From positions 45,847-109,846 of the forward strand of contig JAIWWG010000095.1 in assembly GCA_025435555.1 (NCBI GenBank): a DNA stretch of 64,000 nt, given 5' to 3'. The notes below the pieces were generated by a model, which saw only the letters and a program-made list of their open reading frames with translations, was not told the DNA's origin and did no database searches. Of this stretch, positions 32,958 to 42,941 are shown piece by piece. Within the stretch, counting starts at the first letter, position 1, and every line of letters begins with the position of its first letter. The stretch is from Chytriomyces cf. hyalinus JEL632 (lineage: Eukaryota > Chytridiomycota > Chytridiomycetes > Chytridiales > Chytriomycetaceae). A program made the translations under genes and the position numbers.

Positions 32958-33848
32958 ATGTCTGTTTCATTTTCAACAACAACCAAAAAAACCCATTCAC
33001 ACCAACACATGTCAGGCATCGTCAGCGACATCAGCTCCAGACTCACCATTAACGCTGCAAGCTCAGCAGCACCACCCGCCACCTCCGGGCCCAGTGCCCC
33101 TGCCACCACCACCGCCAGAGAATCCTCAGTCGCACAAGTCACATCACGAACAGAGGCACCATCCCCTGAACCAACCGCCATTGAAGAACCCACCTCAATA
33201 CCTGCAACCGTCGCAACTACAACAGCAGCACCCATCATCGAAATAACGACGCAAGGAAACGTCCGAACTTCAGTTCCAGCTGTACAACCTTCAGTTACCA
33301 AAAACCCAGGTTCGACTGCACCTTCTGCAAGTGCAGAAAGCACATCCACGTCTGCATCGGCAAGCGATCAGCAAGCTGGATCACAACAGGTGAGCAGAAC
33401 ACTTCTACTTTAACACTGACAACTGAAAATCTAAACCCTTCTTCTTCATGATAACAGGAGAAGAGCTCTAGCACCCTCTTTATCACATTCGGTGTCATTC
33501 TTGCAATCATCCTTGGTGTCATCGGTAAACCCCTCTTGAACCCCCTTACAAACTTCAAATCTAACCCCCCTTCAAAAACAGTCATCACATTCATCATTCG
33601 CAAATGCTTCCTCAGCGAATCCTCCAACATCCGAAACCGCCGCCTCCGCCGCGCTTCAACCCACAAACCATCCCTCCCAGTCCACTCTTCCTCCGCTCTG
33701 GGACTCATTACCCCAAACTCATCCCGCCCCCCTTCAAAAGACGTTATCCAAACAATCCCTCGCAGATCGTCTCGCACAAGTTTCATGAGCCATAACAGCA
33801 GTGTTGCAAGTATCGGGCGCATGCCACCTCCAATCCAGCAACAACAGC

Positions 33849-33883
<35 letters not shown>

Positions 33884-34111
33884 ATGTACGCGCAACAAGT
33901 GGTGTACCCGTACCCGCAACAGTATGCGCAGTACCCGCCGCAGCAACCGTCGGGATTACAGTATGAAGCGTACGCGGGTGGGTATCCTGCGCCAGTTTAC
34001 ATGCAACAAGCACCGCAACAGTTTGGGACTTTTGAGTCTGTGTACGGACAACCGCAACAGCAGCAGCAGCACTTCCAGCAGCAGCATCAGCAGCAGCAGC
34101 ATCAGCAATAG
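32958..34111 (+). CDS. single-pass surface protein with Ser/Thr-rich ectodomain and Q-rich tail
   Basis: Three exons, 32958-33389, 33458-33524, 33582-34111, in frame, 342 residues. Residues ~20-145 are rich in Ser, Thr, Ala and Pro (a typical O-glycosylated stalk). The short second exon plus the start of the third encode one membrane helix, TLFITFGVILAIILGVIVIT, followed by basic residues (IRKCFLSESSNIRNRRLRRA). The cytosolic tail holds a 16-residue Gln run coded mostly by CAA (33837-33883) and then Tyr/Pro/Gln-rich sequence. No cleavable signal peptide is obvious, and a second ATG lies at 33009. The plan resembles fungal wall-stress sensors (Mid2/Wsc type) but without a Cys-rich WSC domain, so a sensor role is only a suggestion. 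Confidence 0.65.
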
Positions 34112-34346
34112 TAAAATGCGCCGATCTACGCGCCGTTCTTCCCATCAAGAAAACAGCTTTTTTAAAAAAGAATTCTCGCTTACAAATTGTGCGCCATTAC
34201 ATAAACTTGCAAATTTTTTAAGAATTGATTCCATATTGGTGTTACACAGAACGTTGCCATCGACGGGTATTCAGAAAGACATCAACCAAAAAACAATTCA
34301 GTCGTATTTTCCATAAACGCATAGATCCCTGCAAAAAAAACACTTT
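34112..34346. other. intergenic between convergent genes
   Basis: AT-rich 3' flanks of the surface-protein and transporter genes; nothing else seen. Confidence 0.4.
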
Positions 34347-35753
34347 TCAAATCTCATCATCCCCATCCTCATCTGCCCTCGCAGTCTCCGCATTTCCCAA
34401 CCCAAGCACAGCCGGCAACGCAACAACATCATTGAACACAAACGTTCCATAAATCAACACAACAAACCCAGCCACCTGCATCCACCGGAACCCTTCCCAT
34501 CCGAGACTTAACGAAATGATCCAAATGAATACGGTTCGGCACGTGTCAATGGTGCTTCGTGAAGTGGCGCTGACCATTTGCGTCACACTGAGTCCGGACC
34601 AGTTGAAGAAGGAGATGGAGAAACAAATGCCAATGCCAGTGTAGAAAATGACGGGTACAAAAAACACCTGTAAAAAAAAAGGCAGTTTTTAGGGAAGCAG
34701 TGCGATAAAAGCATACACAAAAAAATTCATACTTCGCGAAACCCTTCGACAATGTTGAAATAATTGTCAGGCCCTTGATACTGTCCATAGAACCAATAAA
34801 CCGGCGGAAGCACAATGAGTCCAGTCAACAGTCCAAAGAATCCCTCCAGTCCCACCGCCTTGAGGGCATCCACCTTGTACTTTGACAGCACTTTTTCTTC
34901 AACCACAAACTGCGTTGCCGTCAAAGACTGCGCCAAAACCACCAAAACCACGCCCAGCAAGGCAGTTGAATTTGTCGCGGGTTCGGAAGAATTGACAGAC
35001 ACAAAATGTCTCACGGATGGGTGTTCAAAGATGGAAGATGCGCCGACAAGAGACACGCCAATAAACACAGTTACAAGCGCGAACCACCGGTATGGAGGAT
35101 GCTTTCGGCCAAGAAACAGAGTTGAAAACGTGCCCGTGAATAAAACAACTGACCCACGGAGCTGTTGGAAAGAAAAACAAAGACACCGGTTAATGGAAAA
35201 ACTCACTCTCGCTTTGCTCGCATGGCCTTCGAAAAGCAAATCCACTCACCATTTGGTATATAGAAGCAGAGACAAACAATAAACCAACATTCATCAAACT
35301 GGTGGCGAGCAAGTCGCACAGGGTTGGCAGCCACAGCAGCAACAAGTTCCAACCTTCGAGTTCGATTTTCACGTCTTCAGTATCCTCAATATCATCGTCT
35401 TCGTCGTTTACGGCAGCTTCATCAATGAGTGGCGCGAGTTCGGGAGAGGCGCTTGGCTTGTTTTTGAAGAGGAGGAACGCAAGGAGACAACCAGTTTCAC
35501 CAACAAACATGGTCAGCGTCTGCAATCAGTCATACAGTATAAGGGGTGAGTAAATTATCCGATGTTGAAACAGTGAAGGGTGGGGCTGGACGGGCACCTG
35601 CCACACGGGCTGCTCAAACAGCTTCCTGCCTGGTCCGTCGCAGTCGCGCACACATTGCATGTCTTGCCACTTGTTTAGGATGGTGTTCATGCTACCCGTC
35701 GCGAGCATCACAGCGACCAGGACTAGCAGCGGTGCAGTCTTCTTGCCTTCCAT
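34347..35753 (-). CDS. SLC35F6-like multi-pass carrier
   Basis: Four exons, 35753-35598, 35519-35250, 35161-34733 and 34667-34347, all in frame; 391 residues. The protein begins with a signal-anchor helix (APLLVLVAVMLATGSMNTIL) and the family signature GSMNTILNKWQDM, then TLTMFVGETGCLLAFLLF, a Glu/Asp-rich loop, and about nine further helices, with LLATSLMNVGLLFVSASIYQ, RGSVVLFTGTFSTLFLGRKH and ATQFVVEEKVLSKYKV. These match the drug/metabolite-transporter group containing human SLC35F6, which has ten helices and sits in lysosomal or mitochondrial-associated membranes in animals. The substrate is unknown. The C-terminus ends in an acidic tail (DEDGDDEI). Confidence 0.85.
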
Positions 35754-35823
35754 TTTTTTTTTTCAATTATATTTCCTTGGTTGCATTTTTTACGAATCTG
35801 CAAAAGCAAATGACACTCTCTGT

Positions 35824-36683
35824 TTATTCAAACTGAACGCGCTTTCGTTTTGGCTCCGGCGCTGCTGCTGATGCTTCGACGTCTGCACCACTGCTGCTTC
35901 GCTTGTCTGATTTCTTTTTCTTTTCCATTTCGAGAATCTCGGCCTTCTTGGCTTGCAGCAGCTTCTTTTTCATCCTTTCCTTTTCCTTCTCCTTCTTTTC
36001 CTTTTCGTCCAGGATTGCGTGAACGGCGCGCTGATTTACGTGGAATGAGGTGCGGTGATATATAAAAGGCGTTGGGTCAGTGAAAAACAGCGAGACCAGA
36101 AAATAAACATTGCTTATTTTACCCTCTTCACCAGCTTCTTTTCAATCTTGGACTCTTCGGATGAGTTGATCGAGTTGATGATGGAAAACATGTCCGTCTG
36201 TTCAAGTTCAAGGAAACTGGGGCGTTACTCGATCAGCATCTCAACAATGCGCGCGCTCCATGCAAAAGCAGAAAATTTCACACTCACGGTAGATGCAAAC
36301 TGTTTCCCTTTCTTTCCGGGACCGCCTTTTTGCTTTTTGGTGGTGGCTGTCACAGATGGCTCTTCGTCACCCGAATCACTGTTTGCAACATCGCCATCTT
36401 CCGCAACGTCCACTTCATCATCACCACTTGCATCCTCCTCGCCACCCTTCTTCTCCTTTGCAGCAGCTTTCGATTCTGCCTCCTCTTTCGCTTTAATGAG
36501 AGCAATGTTTCGTTCCCGCTTGGCTTTCGCAGCAGCAGCAGCAGCCCGACCTCGTTCGAGATCCGACTCGACAGCAACACGGTTTCGTCCGCCAAAGTTT
36601 CTTCCTTGGTTTTGTTGCTGTGTGAGACTGGCGGGTCTGGGGCGTCGGAATGTCTTCTTCTCTTTGCGGTCTGGCGGTGACAT
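35824..36683 (-). CDS. Lys/Glu-rich protein, probably nucleolar
   Basis: Starts at ATG 36683 (MSPPDRKEKKTFRRPRPASL). The first exon continues through an Arg/Ala helix (ERGRAAAAAAKAKRERNIAL), an acidic stretch (GDDEVDVAEDGDVANSDSGD) and KKQKGGPGKKGKQ. A second exon (from 36216) reads FLELEQTDMFSIINSINSSE then SKIEKKLVKR. The third (to 35826) is a charged coil, ILDEKEKKEKEKERMKKKLL, ending in PKRKRVQFE. The visible GTGAGT donor at 36287 and acceptor at 36217 do not keep frame; a weaker GTTTGC donor a few codons earlier does. The charged composition is common in ribosome-biogenesis factors, but no family is recognised. Confidence 0.55.
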
Positions 36684-36899
36684 TGGTTGAAAAGAAAAAG
36701 AAATAAATCGGACCTCCCGTCCAACGAAACGTTGACACAAGTTTGGCTGTAACCTTGCACCCGCATCTGGAAATGGGTTCATCCTACTCATATCAATATC
36801 TTCTATTTCACAAGCATCCTTCAAGAGAGTTGTTTACTGCCTGTGGTGTTGAGAACCACAACCACATCAAAAGGATCCAAATCCATGGAAAATGCAGTC

Positions 36900-37062
36900 A
36901 ATAAAGGCAGCTGCGCTCTGGCGAAATTCTCCGCGAATAACTGTTCACACGGTCGGCCAATTTCGAAGGCCAGATAATTGTTCCCACCCCCCATCTCCAA
37001 CCACTACTTAAGCCCCGACCCTCGAAGCTTCCAACACCACAAAAACCAACAAACTTCACAAA
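36900..37062 (+). promoter_or_regulatory. promoter of the secreted repeat protein, duplicated downstream
   Basis: About 160 bp upstream of ATG 37063, rich in CA and C; it shares long blocks with 40128-40291 (AACTGTTCACACGGTC, CCCCCCATCTCCAA, CGAAGCTTCCAACAC, AACAAACTTCACAAAATGCT). Conservation in both copies points to functional promoter and leader sequence. Confidence 0.6.
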
Positions 37063-39039
37063 ATGCTCTTCCCAACTCTCCTCTGCTTGCTCGCTTCTGT
37101 CAGCATTTCCCACCAATCTCCCATCTCGGTGGACCGACGCCAAACCAATGAGCAGATCCAAGCTCTCCAGGCTCAACAAGTCGGCGCTGCTCCAGCGGTT
37201 CAAGCCCAGATCCAGCAGCAGATTGGTGCTGCATTGAACGCGAAAACTGGAGCTTCCTCGGCTGCCACAGCGTACCAGGCCCAGATCCAAGCTCTGCAAG
37301 CTCAACAGGTTGGGGCTACCCCTGCCGTTCAAGAACAGATCCAGCGACAAATTGCTGCAATCATGAACGCGCAGGCTGGAGTTTCCTCGGTTGCTACCGC
37401 CTACCAGGCGCAGATTCAAGCTCTTCAAGCTCAACAAGTCGGTGCTACCCCTGCCGTTCAGGAACAGATCCAGAAACAGATTGTTGCAATCATGAACGCG
37501 CAGGCTGGAGTTACCTCGGCTGCTACAGCGTACCAGGCGCAGATTCAAGCATTGCAAGCTCAACAAGTCGGTGCTACCCCTGCCGTTCAGGAACAGATCC
37601 AGAAACAGATTGTTGCAATCATGAACGCGCAGGCTGGAGTTACCTCGGCTGCTACAGCGTACCAGGCGCAGATTCAAGCTCTTCAAGCTCAACAAGTCGG
37701 TGCTACCCCTGCCGTTCAGGAACAGATCCAGAAACAGATTGTTGCAATCATGAACGCGCAGGCTGGAGTTACCTCGGCTGCTACAGCGTACCAGGCGCAG
37801 ATTCAAGCATTGCAAGCTCAACAAGTCGGTGCTACCCCTGCTGTTCAGGAACAGATCCAGAAGCAAATTGTTGCAATCATGAATGCTCAGGCTGGAGGTT
37901 CCTCGGCTGCTACAGCGTACCAGGCCCAGATCCAAGCTCTGCAAGCTCAACAGGTCGGTGCTTCCCCTGCTGTTCAGGAACAGATTCAGAAGCAGATTGT
38001 TGCAATCATGAACGCGCAGGCTGGAGTTTCGTCGGCTGCTACGGCGTACCAGGCGCAGATTCAAGCTCTTCAAGCTCAACAGGTCGGTGCTACCCCTGCT
38101 GTTCAGGAACAGATTCAGAAGCAGATTGTTGCAATCATGAATGCGCAGGCTGGAGTTACCTCGGCTGCTACAGCGTTCCAGGCGCAGATTCAAGCATTGC
38201 AAGCTCAACAAGTCGGTGCTACCCCTGCTGTTCAGGAACAGATCCAGAAGCAAATTGTTGCAATCATGAATGCTCAGGCTGGAGGTTCCTCGGCTGCTAC
38301 AGCGTACCAGGCCCAGATCCAAGCTCTGCAAGCTCAACAGGTTGGTGCTACCCCTGCCGTTCAGGCCGAGATCCAGCGACAAATTGCTGCAATCATGAAC
38401 GCGCAGGCTGGAGTTTCCTCGGCTGCTACCACGTACCAGGCCCAGATTCAAGCTCTTCAAGCGCAACAAGTCGGTGCTACCCCTGCCGTTCAAGAACAGA
38501 TCCAGAAACAGATTGTTGCAATCATGAATGCTCAGGCTGGAGGTTCCTCTGCTGCTACAGCGTACCAGGCCCAGATTCAAGTGCTACAGGCCCAGATGGT
38601 TGGAGCCGCACCAGCAGTTCAAGCTCAGATCCAGAAGCAAATTGCCGCGATCATGAATGCCCAGGCTGGAGGCTCATCGACCACGGTTGCCCAGCAAGCA
38701 CAGATTAAAGCTCTGCAGGACCAAATGGTGGGTCTCAGCCCCCAGCAGCAAGCACAAGTTCAACAACAGATTGACGCTATCCAAAGCGGCGGGGACCCGG
38801 GATCCGACTCCAGCAGCTCTGACAATCCGTTTGGATTCATGGGAACCCCGCCAAACTTTCCAAACTTCAACTCTGGCAGTCCGTTTGGATTCAACACTGG
38901 AGTTGGCGGGATTAACCCGCTCTGCGCCCAGGTCATGCAACAGATGAACGACCTTGCCAACCAAGCGGCGGGGCTCGATCAAGCCACGATTCTTTCGCTG
39001 TGGCATCAACTTGGCTCTGCGCAGATGATGTTCTGCTGA
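37063..39039 (+). CDS. secreted protein of 43-residue repeats
   Basis: An uninterrupted 658-residue frame. Residues 1-18 are a signal peptide (MLFPTLLCLLASVSISHQ), with a likely dibasic processing site (VDRRQ) shortly after. About thirteen tandem repeats of 43 residues (129 bp) follow, of the form YQAQIQALQAQQVGATPAVQ then EQIQKQIVAIMNAQAGVTSA. Each is predicted to be helical with heptad-like spacing of Ile/Leu/Val. The repeats are nearly identical at DNA level in the middle and more diverged at the ends, which points to recent unequal exchange. The C-terminal ~90 residues differ: Ser/Asp-rich, then GFMGTPPNFPNF and a Cys-containing end (NPLCAQVMQQMNDLANQAAG, QMMFC). No introns. A structural, wall or secreted adhesive role is plausible but unproven. 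The minus-strand frame over this gene is an artefact of the repeats. Confidence 0.8.
   Translation: MLFPTLLCLLASVSISHQSPISVDRRQTNEQIQALQAQQVGAAPAVQAQIQQQIGAALNAKTGASSAATAYQAQIQALQAQQVGATPAVQEQIQRQIAAIMNAQAGVSSVATAYQAQIQALQAQQVGATPAVQEQIQKQIVAIMNAQAGVTSAATAYQAQIQALQAQQVGATPAVQEQIQKQIVAIMNAQAGVTSAATAYQAQIQALQAQQVGATPAVQEQIQKQIVAIMNAQAGVTSAATAYQAQIQALQAQQVGATPAVQEQIQKQIVAIMNAQAGGSSAATAYQAQIQALQAQQVGASPAVQEQIQKQIVAIMNAQAGVSSAATAYQAQIQALQAQQVGATPAVQEQIQKQIVAIMNAQAGVTSAATAFQAQIQALQAQQVGATPAVQEQIQKQIVAIMNAQAGGSSAATAYQAQIQALQAQQVGATPAVQAEIQRQIAAIMNAQAGVSSAATTYQAQIQALQAQQVGATPAVQEQIQKQIVAIMNAQAGGSSAATAYQAQIQVLQAQMVGAAPAVQAQIQKQIAAIMNAQAGGSSTTVAQQAQIKALQDQMVGLSPQQQAQVQQQIDAIQSGGDPGSDSSSSDNPFGFMGTPPNFPNFNSGSPFGFNTGVGGINPLCAQVMQQMNDLANQAAGLDQATILSLWHQLGSAQMMFC
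37262..38690 (+). repeat. 129-bp tandem repeat array
   Basis: Eleven to thirteen in-frame units within the gene at 37063-39039. Unit boundaries can be followed by the codons for TAYQAQIQAL, spaced exactly 129 bp (for example 37262 and 37391). Confidence 0.9.
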
Positions 39040-40127
39040 GACTATCTTTATTTTATGACTTTTTACCCTGATTGCTGCTTCTTCTTTTTTGAAGTATTGA
39101 ATAAATATGAACCATCCTTCATTGATGATCGAGTCTTTCAAACGCCTGACAAACTCACTTTCACACGCCGAACCTATTTCAAAGCCGGCAATCGTGCCGT
39201 TGAGCAAAAAAATGCCGCCAAAGAAAATGACAACGCTCTGAAACCCAATCAGCAGATTGATTCTCTGTGCTGTCCAAGAGAGGAGTGCTTTTTCGAGAAT
39301 GGAGCTGAAACTAAGAAATATGAGGAGAATGATTATTGTATTGTCCGTAAATATTTACAGGAAAATATCAGTTATTTTGTATCATGGATTTGTCAAGTAA
39401 CGAAAGAACTTGTTTCAGGAAATGCAAATTTTACATTTTACTGTCTTTGCTTTGAACGCGCCAAAGATGGCAAAGTGCTGCGGCCTCTCTCAATTCACAG
39501 GAATACGAGCAGTGACAGCCAAGCGCCACAGTTGATATGCTGTGGGTCGTGACAACCTTCTTGAAAAATCGATCCAGAAGTTTTAAGAATCAAATTTTCG
39601 GCATTTAAAATTCTGCAAATTTTCGTGATTCCAGCTCAGAAAAACCAATCAACGCACTTTTCAGCTCAGTGTCAAAATAGTAGCCAGGAAAAAACAACAA
39701 AAACATTAGCCAGGAAACAACAAACAGTCAAACGCAGCTTCTTTCTGTCGTTGTCTGTCTGCTGGCATTTGCCGTGCAGGAAGGGCTCTGCGGTGGATGG
39801 CAGCCCAGATTCCCAGCGCCTGCCACCACCAAAATCTCCCCCAAGCCAACCCATTCTCCAATCGCAATGATTTAAATAACCGCGAGTGAACTATTTCTTT
39901 TTTTTGGTCAAACTTGAATTTTTGAATTTCTCTTTAAAAGTCACTCAGAACGTGTTTTAAAACGAATAAAAGCGGATACTGTGAAATACACGGACCGAAC
40001 CACGAGAAGTACAGCTTCTAAATACCATCGGGAATTGAACACACCCTCGCCCAGTACGTTCTCAATCCAAATCGTCTCCCAAAGTAAAGGAGAGTTTTTT
40101 TACCCAGGCCAATAAATGTGAAACGAC
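39040..40127. other. intergenic, nothing recognised
   Basis: 3' flank of the repeat-protein gene. Open frames at 39055-39552 and nearby show no domain; the sequence is AT-rich without evident repeats. Confidence 0.4.
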
Positions 40128-40291
40128 GCTTATAAAATGGACTCTGGCGCTCTGGCGCAAGTTTCTTTTGACGTAACTGTTCACACGGTCCGCCAAATTC
40201 GAAGACCCCCCATCTCCAAACAAATACTTAAGCCGCGACCTTCGAAGCTTCCAACACAACAAAAAACCCAAAAACCAACAAACTTCACAAA
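40128..40291 (+). promoter_or_regulatory. second copy of the secreted-repeat-protein promoter
   Basis: Closely similar to 36905-37062, including CTCTGGCGCAAGTTTCTTTT, the CACACGGTC block, ACTTAAGCCGCGACC and the leader CCAACAAACTTCACAAAATG. The similarity ends within the first codons of the coding region (ATGCTCTT). Confidence 0.75.
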
Positions 40292-40414
40292 ATGCTCTTG
40301 GCCATCGGAAGCATCCTTTTTGGGTTATCAGAAATCCTGCAGTTTATCCCAGTAGGCGCAAATGGGATCCTCCACACGTTTGTTTTGGGGTTCCAAAACG
40401 CATTCAGAAAATGA
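40292..40414 (+). CDS. 40-residue hydrophobic peptide under a duplicated promoter
   Basis: Directly behind the copied promoter an ATG opens 40 codons: MLLAIGSILFGLSEILQFIP then VGANGILHTFVLGFQNAFRK, stop TGA 40412-40414. The first codons are shared with the signal peptide of the 43-residue-repeat protein; the remainder is unrelated. It looks like a short hydrophobic or secreted peptide, or the chance continuation of a truncated duplicate. No repeats follow. Confidence 0.35.
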   Translation: MLLAIGSILFGLSEILQFIPVGANGILHTFVLGFQNAFRK

Positions 40415-41221
40415 GACACCGACATTACTCTTGCTCACCAATTTATAAACGCAAGCCCGGAACATCCATTTATTCTGCAAGCAATCGCCAAAGACCCACG
40501 TTTGAAGCAAATTGTATGTAGCATGATTGCTGATTCACATCCCAGCACCGGTCTCAATTCCAGTTGATCAGTACGCAACATAAATTTTCTAAAAAAAAAC
40601 AAAAAAAAACTGATGAGTGTGGAACAGAGTCTGTCAACACCAGCAGTTTTTCGGCAAATATCTCCACACAAGACACACCACCCCGAGTGGTAATTCCGAA
40701 TTCATCCGACAATAAAGCCACAACAAGATTCGGATGTTTGTTCTTGACTTGGAATGCAAAAATTAGGTGCATTATCAATGGGATTTAGCAGTTTAAAATT
40801 AGGACTGTGGACATACATGTCCAAGTAAGACTGAAACTTTCATGTTAGCGCGAGTTCTTCTTTCCAAATTTCTTTGATGTAATGCGACTTAATTTCGAAA
40901 GCCAGGCCCATTTGAATTATTCCCAAAATGTTGGGGTGCCACCAGTTTCTCTGGTTTCAAGATCCTTGGAATACACAGGTCCAGTTTTTGAACAGACTTG
41001 CTGAACTGTACTTCCTCCTGGTGTGTACGAGACAGATGCGTCAACAATATATTTTTTTACCGCCAAAATTCCTGGACCTGATGGTCTGCCAGGAAATTTG
41101 TGAGAGCTCAGAAGCACAGCATCAGGAAGGCACACGAATGAGATAAATAAAGATAGGCACTGCATATATTTCATGACTCATTCACATTCACAAAAAAAAA
41201 AAAAAATTGTTGAACCCTTTT
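40415..41221. other. intergenic and probable left flank of a transposon
   Basis: No coding exon recognised. Contains A-rich runs near 40588-40612 and 41190-41207. The left end of the transposon carrying 41222-43907 probably lies here, but I could not pair terminal repeats. Confidence 0.4.
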
Positions 41222-42269
41222 TCACCAGTCGCTCTCGCGATTGCCACTGCGCTGACCAGAAACCATGTACACCAGAACTTTGGCAACAGCTTGCATTATG
41301 GTAACAGGGCGCCCAGCAAGGTCAGTAGTGTGAATGGCTCTGTAAACAGATCTCTTGCTGATGCAGTTTGAGTCCACAGCTTCAGGAAGTGTGATGGTGT
41401 AAGTGAATTCTTCTGTGCCAGGATCATTGTGAAAATACTGCACAATGGCAGTGGTGGGAGGGTGGCTTATGTCGGAGTGTCTGGGATCAATAAAGTCAAT
41501 GGCAGCAACTGTTTTTGGAGTCAGAGTGTACACCAATTGCTTCCCGTCTGATGACACATCAAAATCCATTTCATGGTCAGTGAGAATCTTGAAGATGATC
41601 TGCACATGATGCAGACCAGTTTTGTCATCTTTGAATCTCATCAGCTCATGGAGTCGGAGTGTGGACAGGACTGGGGAGGCCTTGATGACTGGCTTGGTAT
41701 AGACCATGGAGTCCACTACACCAGACTTTGATGGACTTTCAACTTTGACCCTTTTAATTGATCCAGGTACCAATCCAGACAGTCGACGAATGTCTTGCAT
41801 GCCTGGGGGACTAGTTTGGAGGCTCGGTGGAGCACCAGGAGTGGAGTGTAGGCCTTGTGGGGTCAACTGGGGGGTGATTGGAGATCCAGTTAAATCACCA
41901 GGCCCATCCTCACCACTGCTAGAGAGCAGTGAATGGTGACTAGAAAGATCCATGGGCTTGCTGTCTGCCTGTGGATCATACACTGTTTGAATGTAACCGC
42001 ATTTTAGAACATTTGGATCGAAAAATTTTAAGATTTTTGAATAAAAATTTCTACTTACAATCACCATAATCATGGATCTTCTTGCGAATGGTCCTGATTT
42101 TTGAGTTAAGGACTGGCGCTTGAAAAGCAGCGAGGGCAGGAATGGCTTGCTTGACATGGGAGCCAGTTTTGGTGCCGTCATCTTGGGCCTTGAGGTACTT
42201 GAACAGGGCAATGTCATGCTCGGGTCTCCAGTCAGGGTTGCCAAGTAGCTCAGCTCTACTGCGTCTCAT
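41222..42269 (-). CDS. transposon companion protein, unknown family
   Basis: Two exons, 42269-42059 and 41982-41222, joined in frame by a GTAAGT...CAG intron, giving 323 residues. It is divergently oriented to the transposase at 42942, with a ~670-bp region between them, so both probably belong to one element. The N-terminus reads as a compact helical domain (NPDWRPEHDIALFKYLKAQD then VLNSKIRTIRKKIHDYG), compatible with a Myb/SANT-like DNA-binding fold as in the second protein of Harbinger elements. A Ser/Pro-rich linker follows and then a conserved-looking C-terminal domain (LSTLRLHELMRFKDDKTGLH, TPKTVAAIDFIDPRHSDISH, TITLPEAVDSNCISKRSVYR) that I do not recognise. The frame is fully intact. 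Confidence 0.65.
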
Positions 42270-42379
42270 TATCAGGATTGTTTGTTGGAATGAATGGAAT
42301 AGTTGGTACTGAAAGGCAGTGGTTTTATAGTGCATGGGAACAAAAAATTATGTGTTCGGCTTTTTTTAATAAAATTTTT

Positions 42380-42760
42380 TTAAAGATTAGCGGACTTGTT
42401 CAGATGCAGTTGGTGCCACTGAATGAACACATCAACTTTGGGAAATCAAACAGTGAATACTTGTGAACCCGATTTTAGTGATTTTAGTGAATTTATTCAG
42501 ACAACACTGGAACTGCGCCAGTGTTTTTTCAACTGAACTGGTGCACCAATTTTTTTTCATGGTTCAAACTTGTGAACCGTTACAATATGTGACTCTGTGC
42601 AGTTGGGTTCATATTTGTTCACCAATTCATTCACACGTTCATCCAATTCACTGAGAAACAGTTTATGGATGTAGAGAGTGGCAAAACATGAATGAATTCA
42701 GATGAACTGATTTCACCGATTCACTGCAAAATTTTTTTGCACATCAGCTGACATTGGCTG
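42380..42760. promoter_or_regulatory. cluster of GTTCA/TGAAC motifs between divergent transposon genes
   Basis: The spacer between the two divergent genes contains many half-sites of TTCAC/GTGAA and GTTCA/TGAAC in both orientations, including GGTTCAAACTTGTGAACC, ATTCATTCACACGTTCATCC and AATGAATTCAGATGAACTG. Such density suggests binding sites for the transposase or companion protein. Confidence 0.45.
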
Positions 42761-42906
42761 ATCTGCGTTACAGTTTTTTGGCATGACCAAAATTCTTACA
42801 TAATTTTGCACAATTTTTTTGAACAAGCCCATGTTTCAGTGCATTCTCCCTCACAAAGTCACGCGCAAATCACGTTGATGGTTGTTACAGCATTGATCTT
42901 TACCAG

Positions 42907-42914
42907 TATATAAA
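42907..42914 (+). promoter_or_regulatory. TATA box of the transposase gene
   Basis: TATATAAA, 28 bp before the start codon at 42942; the leader would be very short. Confidence 0.5.
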
Positions 42915-42941
42915 GACAGCCTTTTTTCGACTTTCTTGATC

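Noticed and set aside
33837-33883. Poly-CAA run as a non-coding microsatellite
   Set aside because: It lies in frame in the third exon of the surface-protein gene and encodes a Gln run, with coding sequence continuing on both sides.
36898-38580. Long minus-strand open frame (560 codons) over the secreted repeat protein
   Set aside because: It is the reverse shadow of the 129-bp repeats: the unit has no stop in that frame, so the frame stays open by periodicity. The plus strand has a signal peptide, a sensible promoter and a distinct C-terminus.
37262-38690. CRISPR-like regular repeat array
   Set aside because: Units are contiguous, 129 bp long, coding and in frame; there are no unique spacers.
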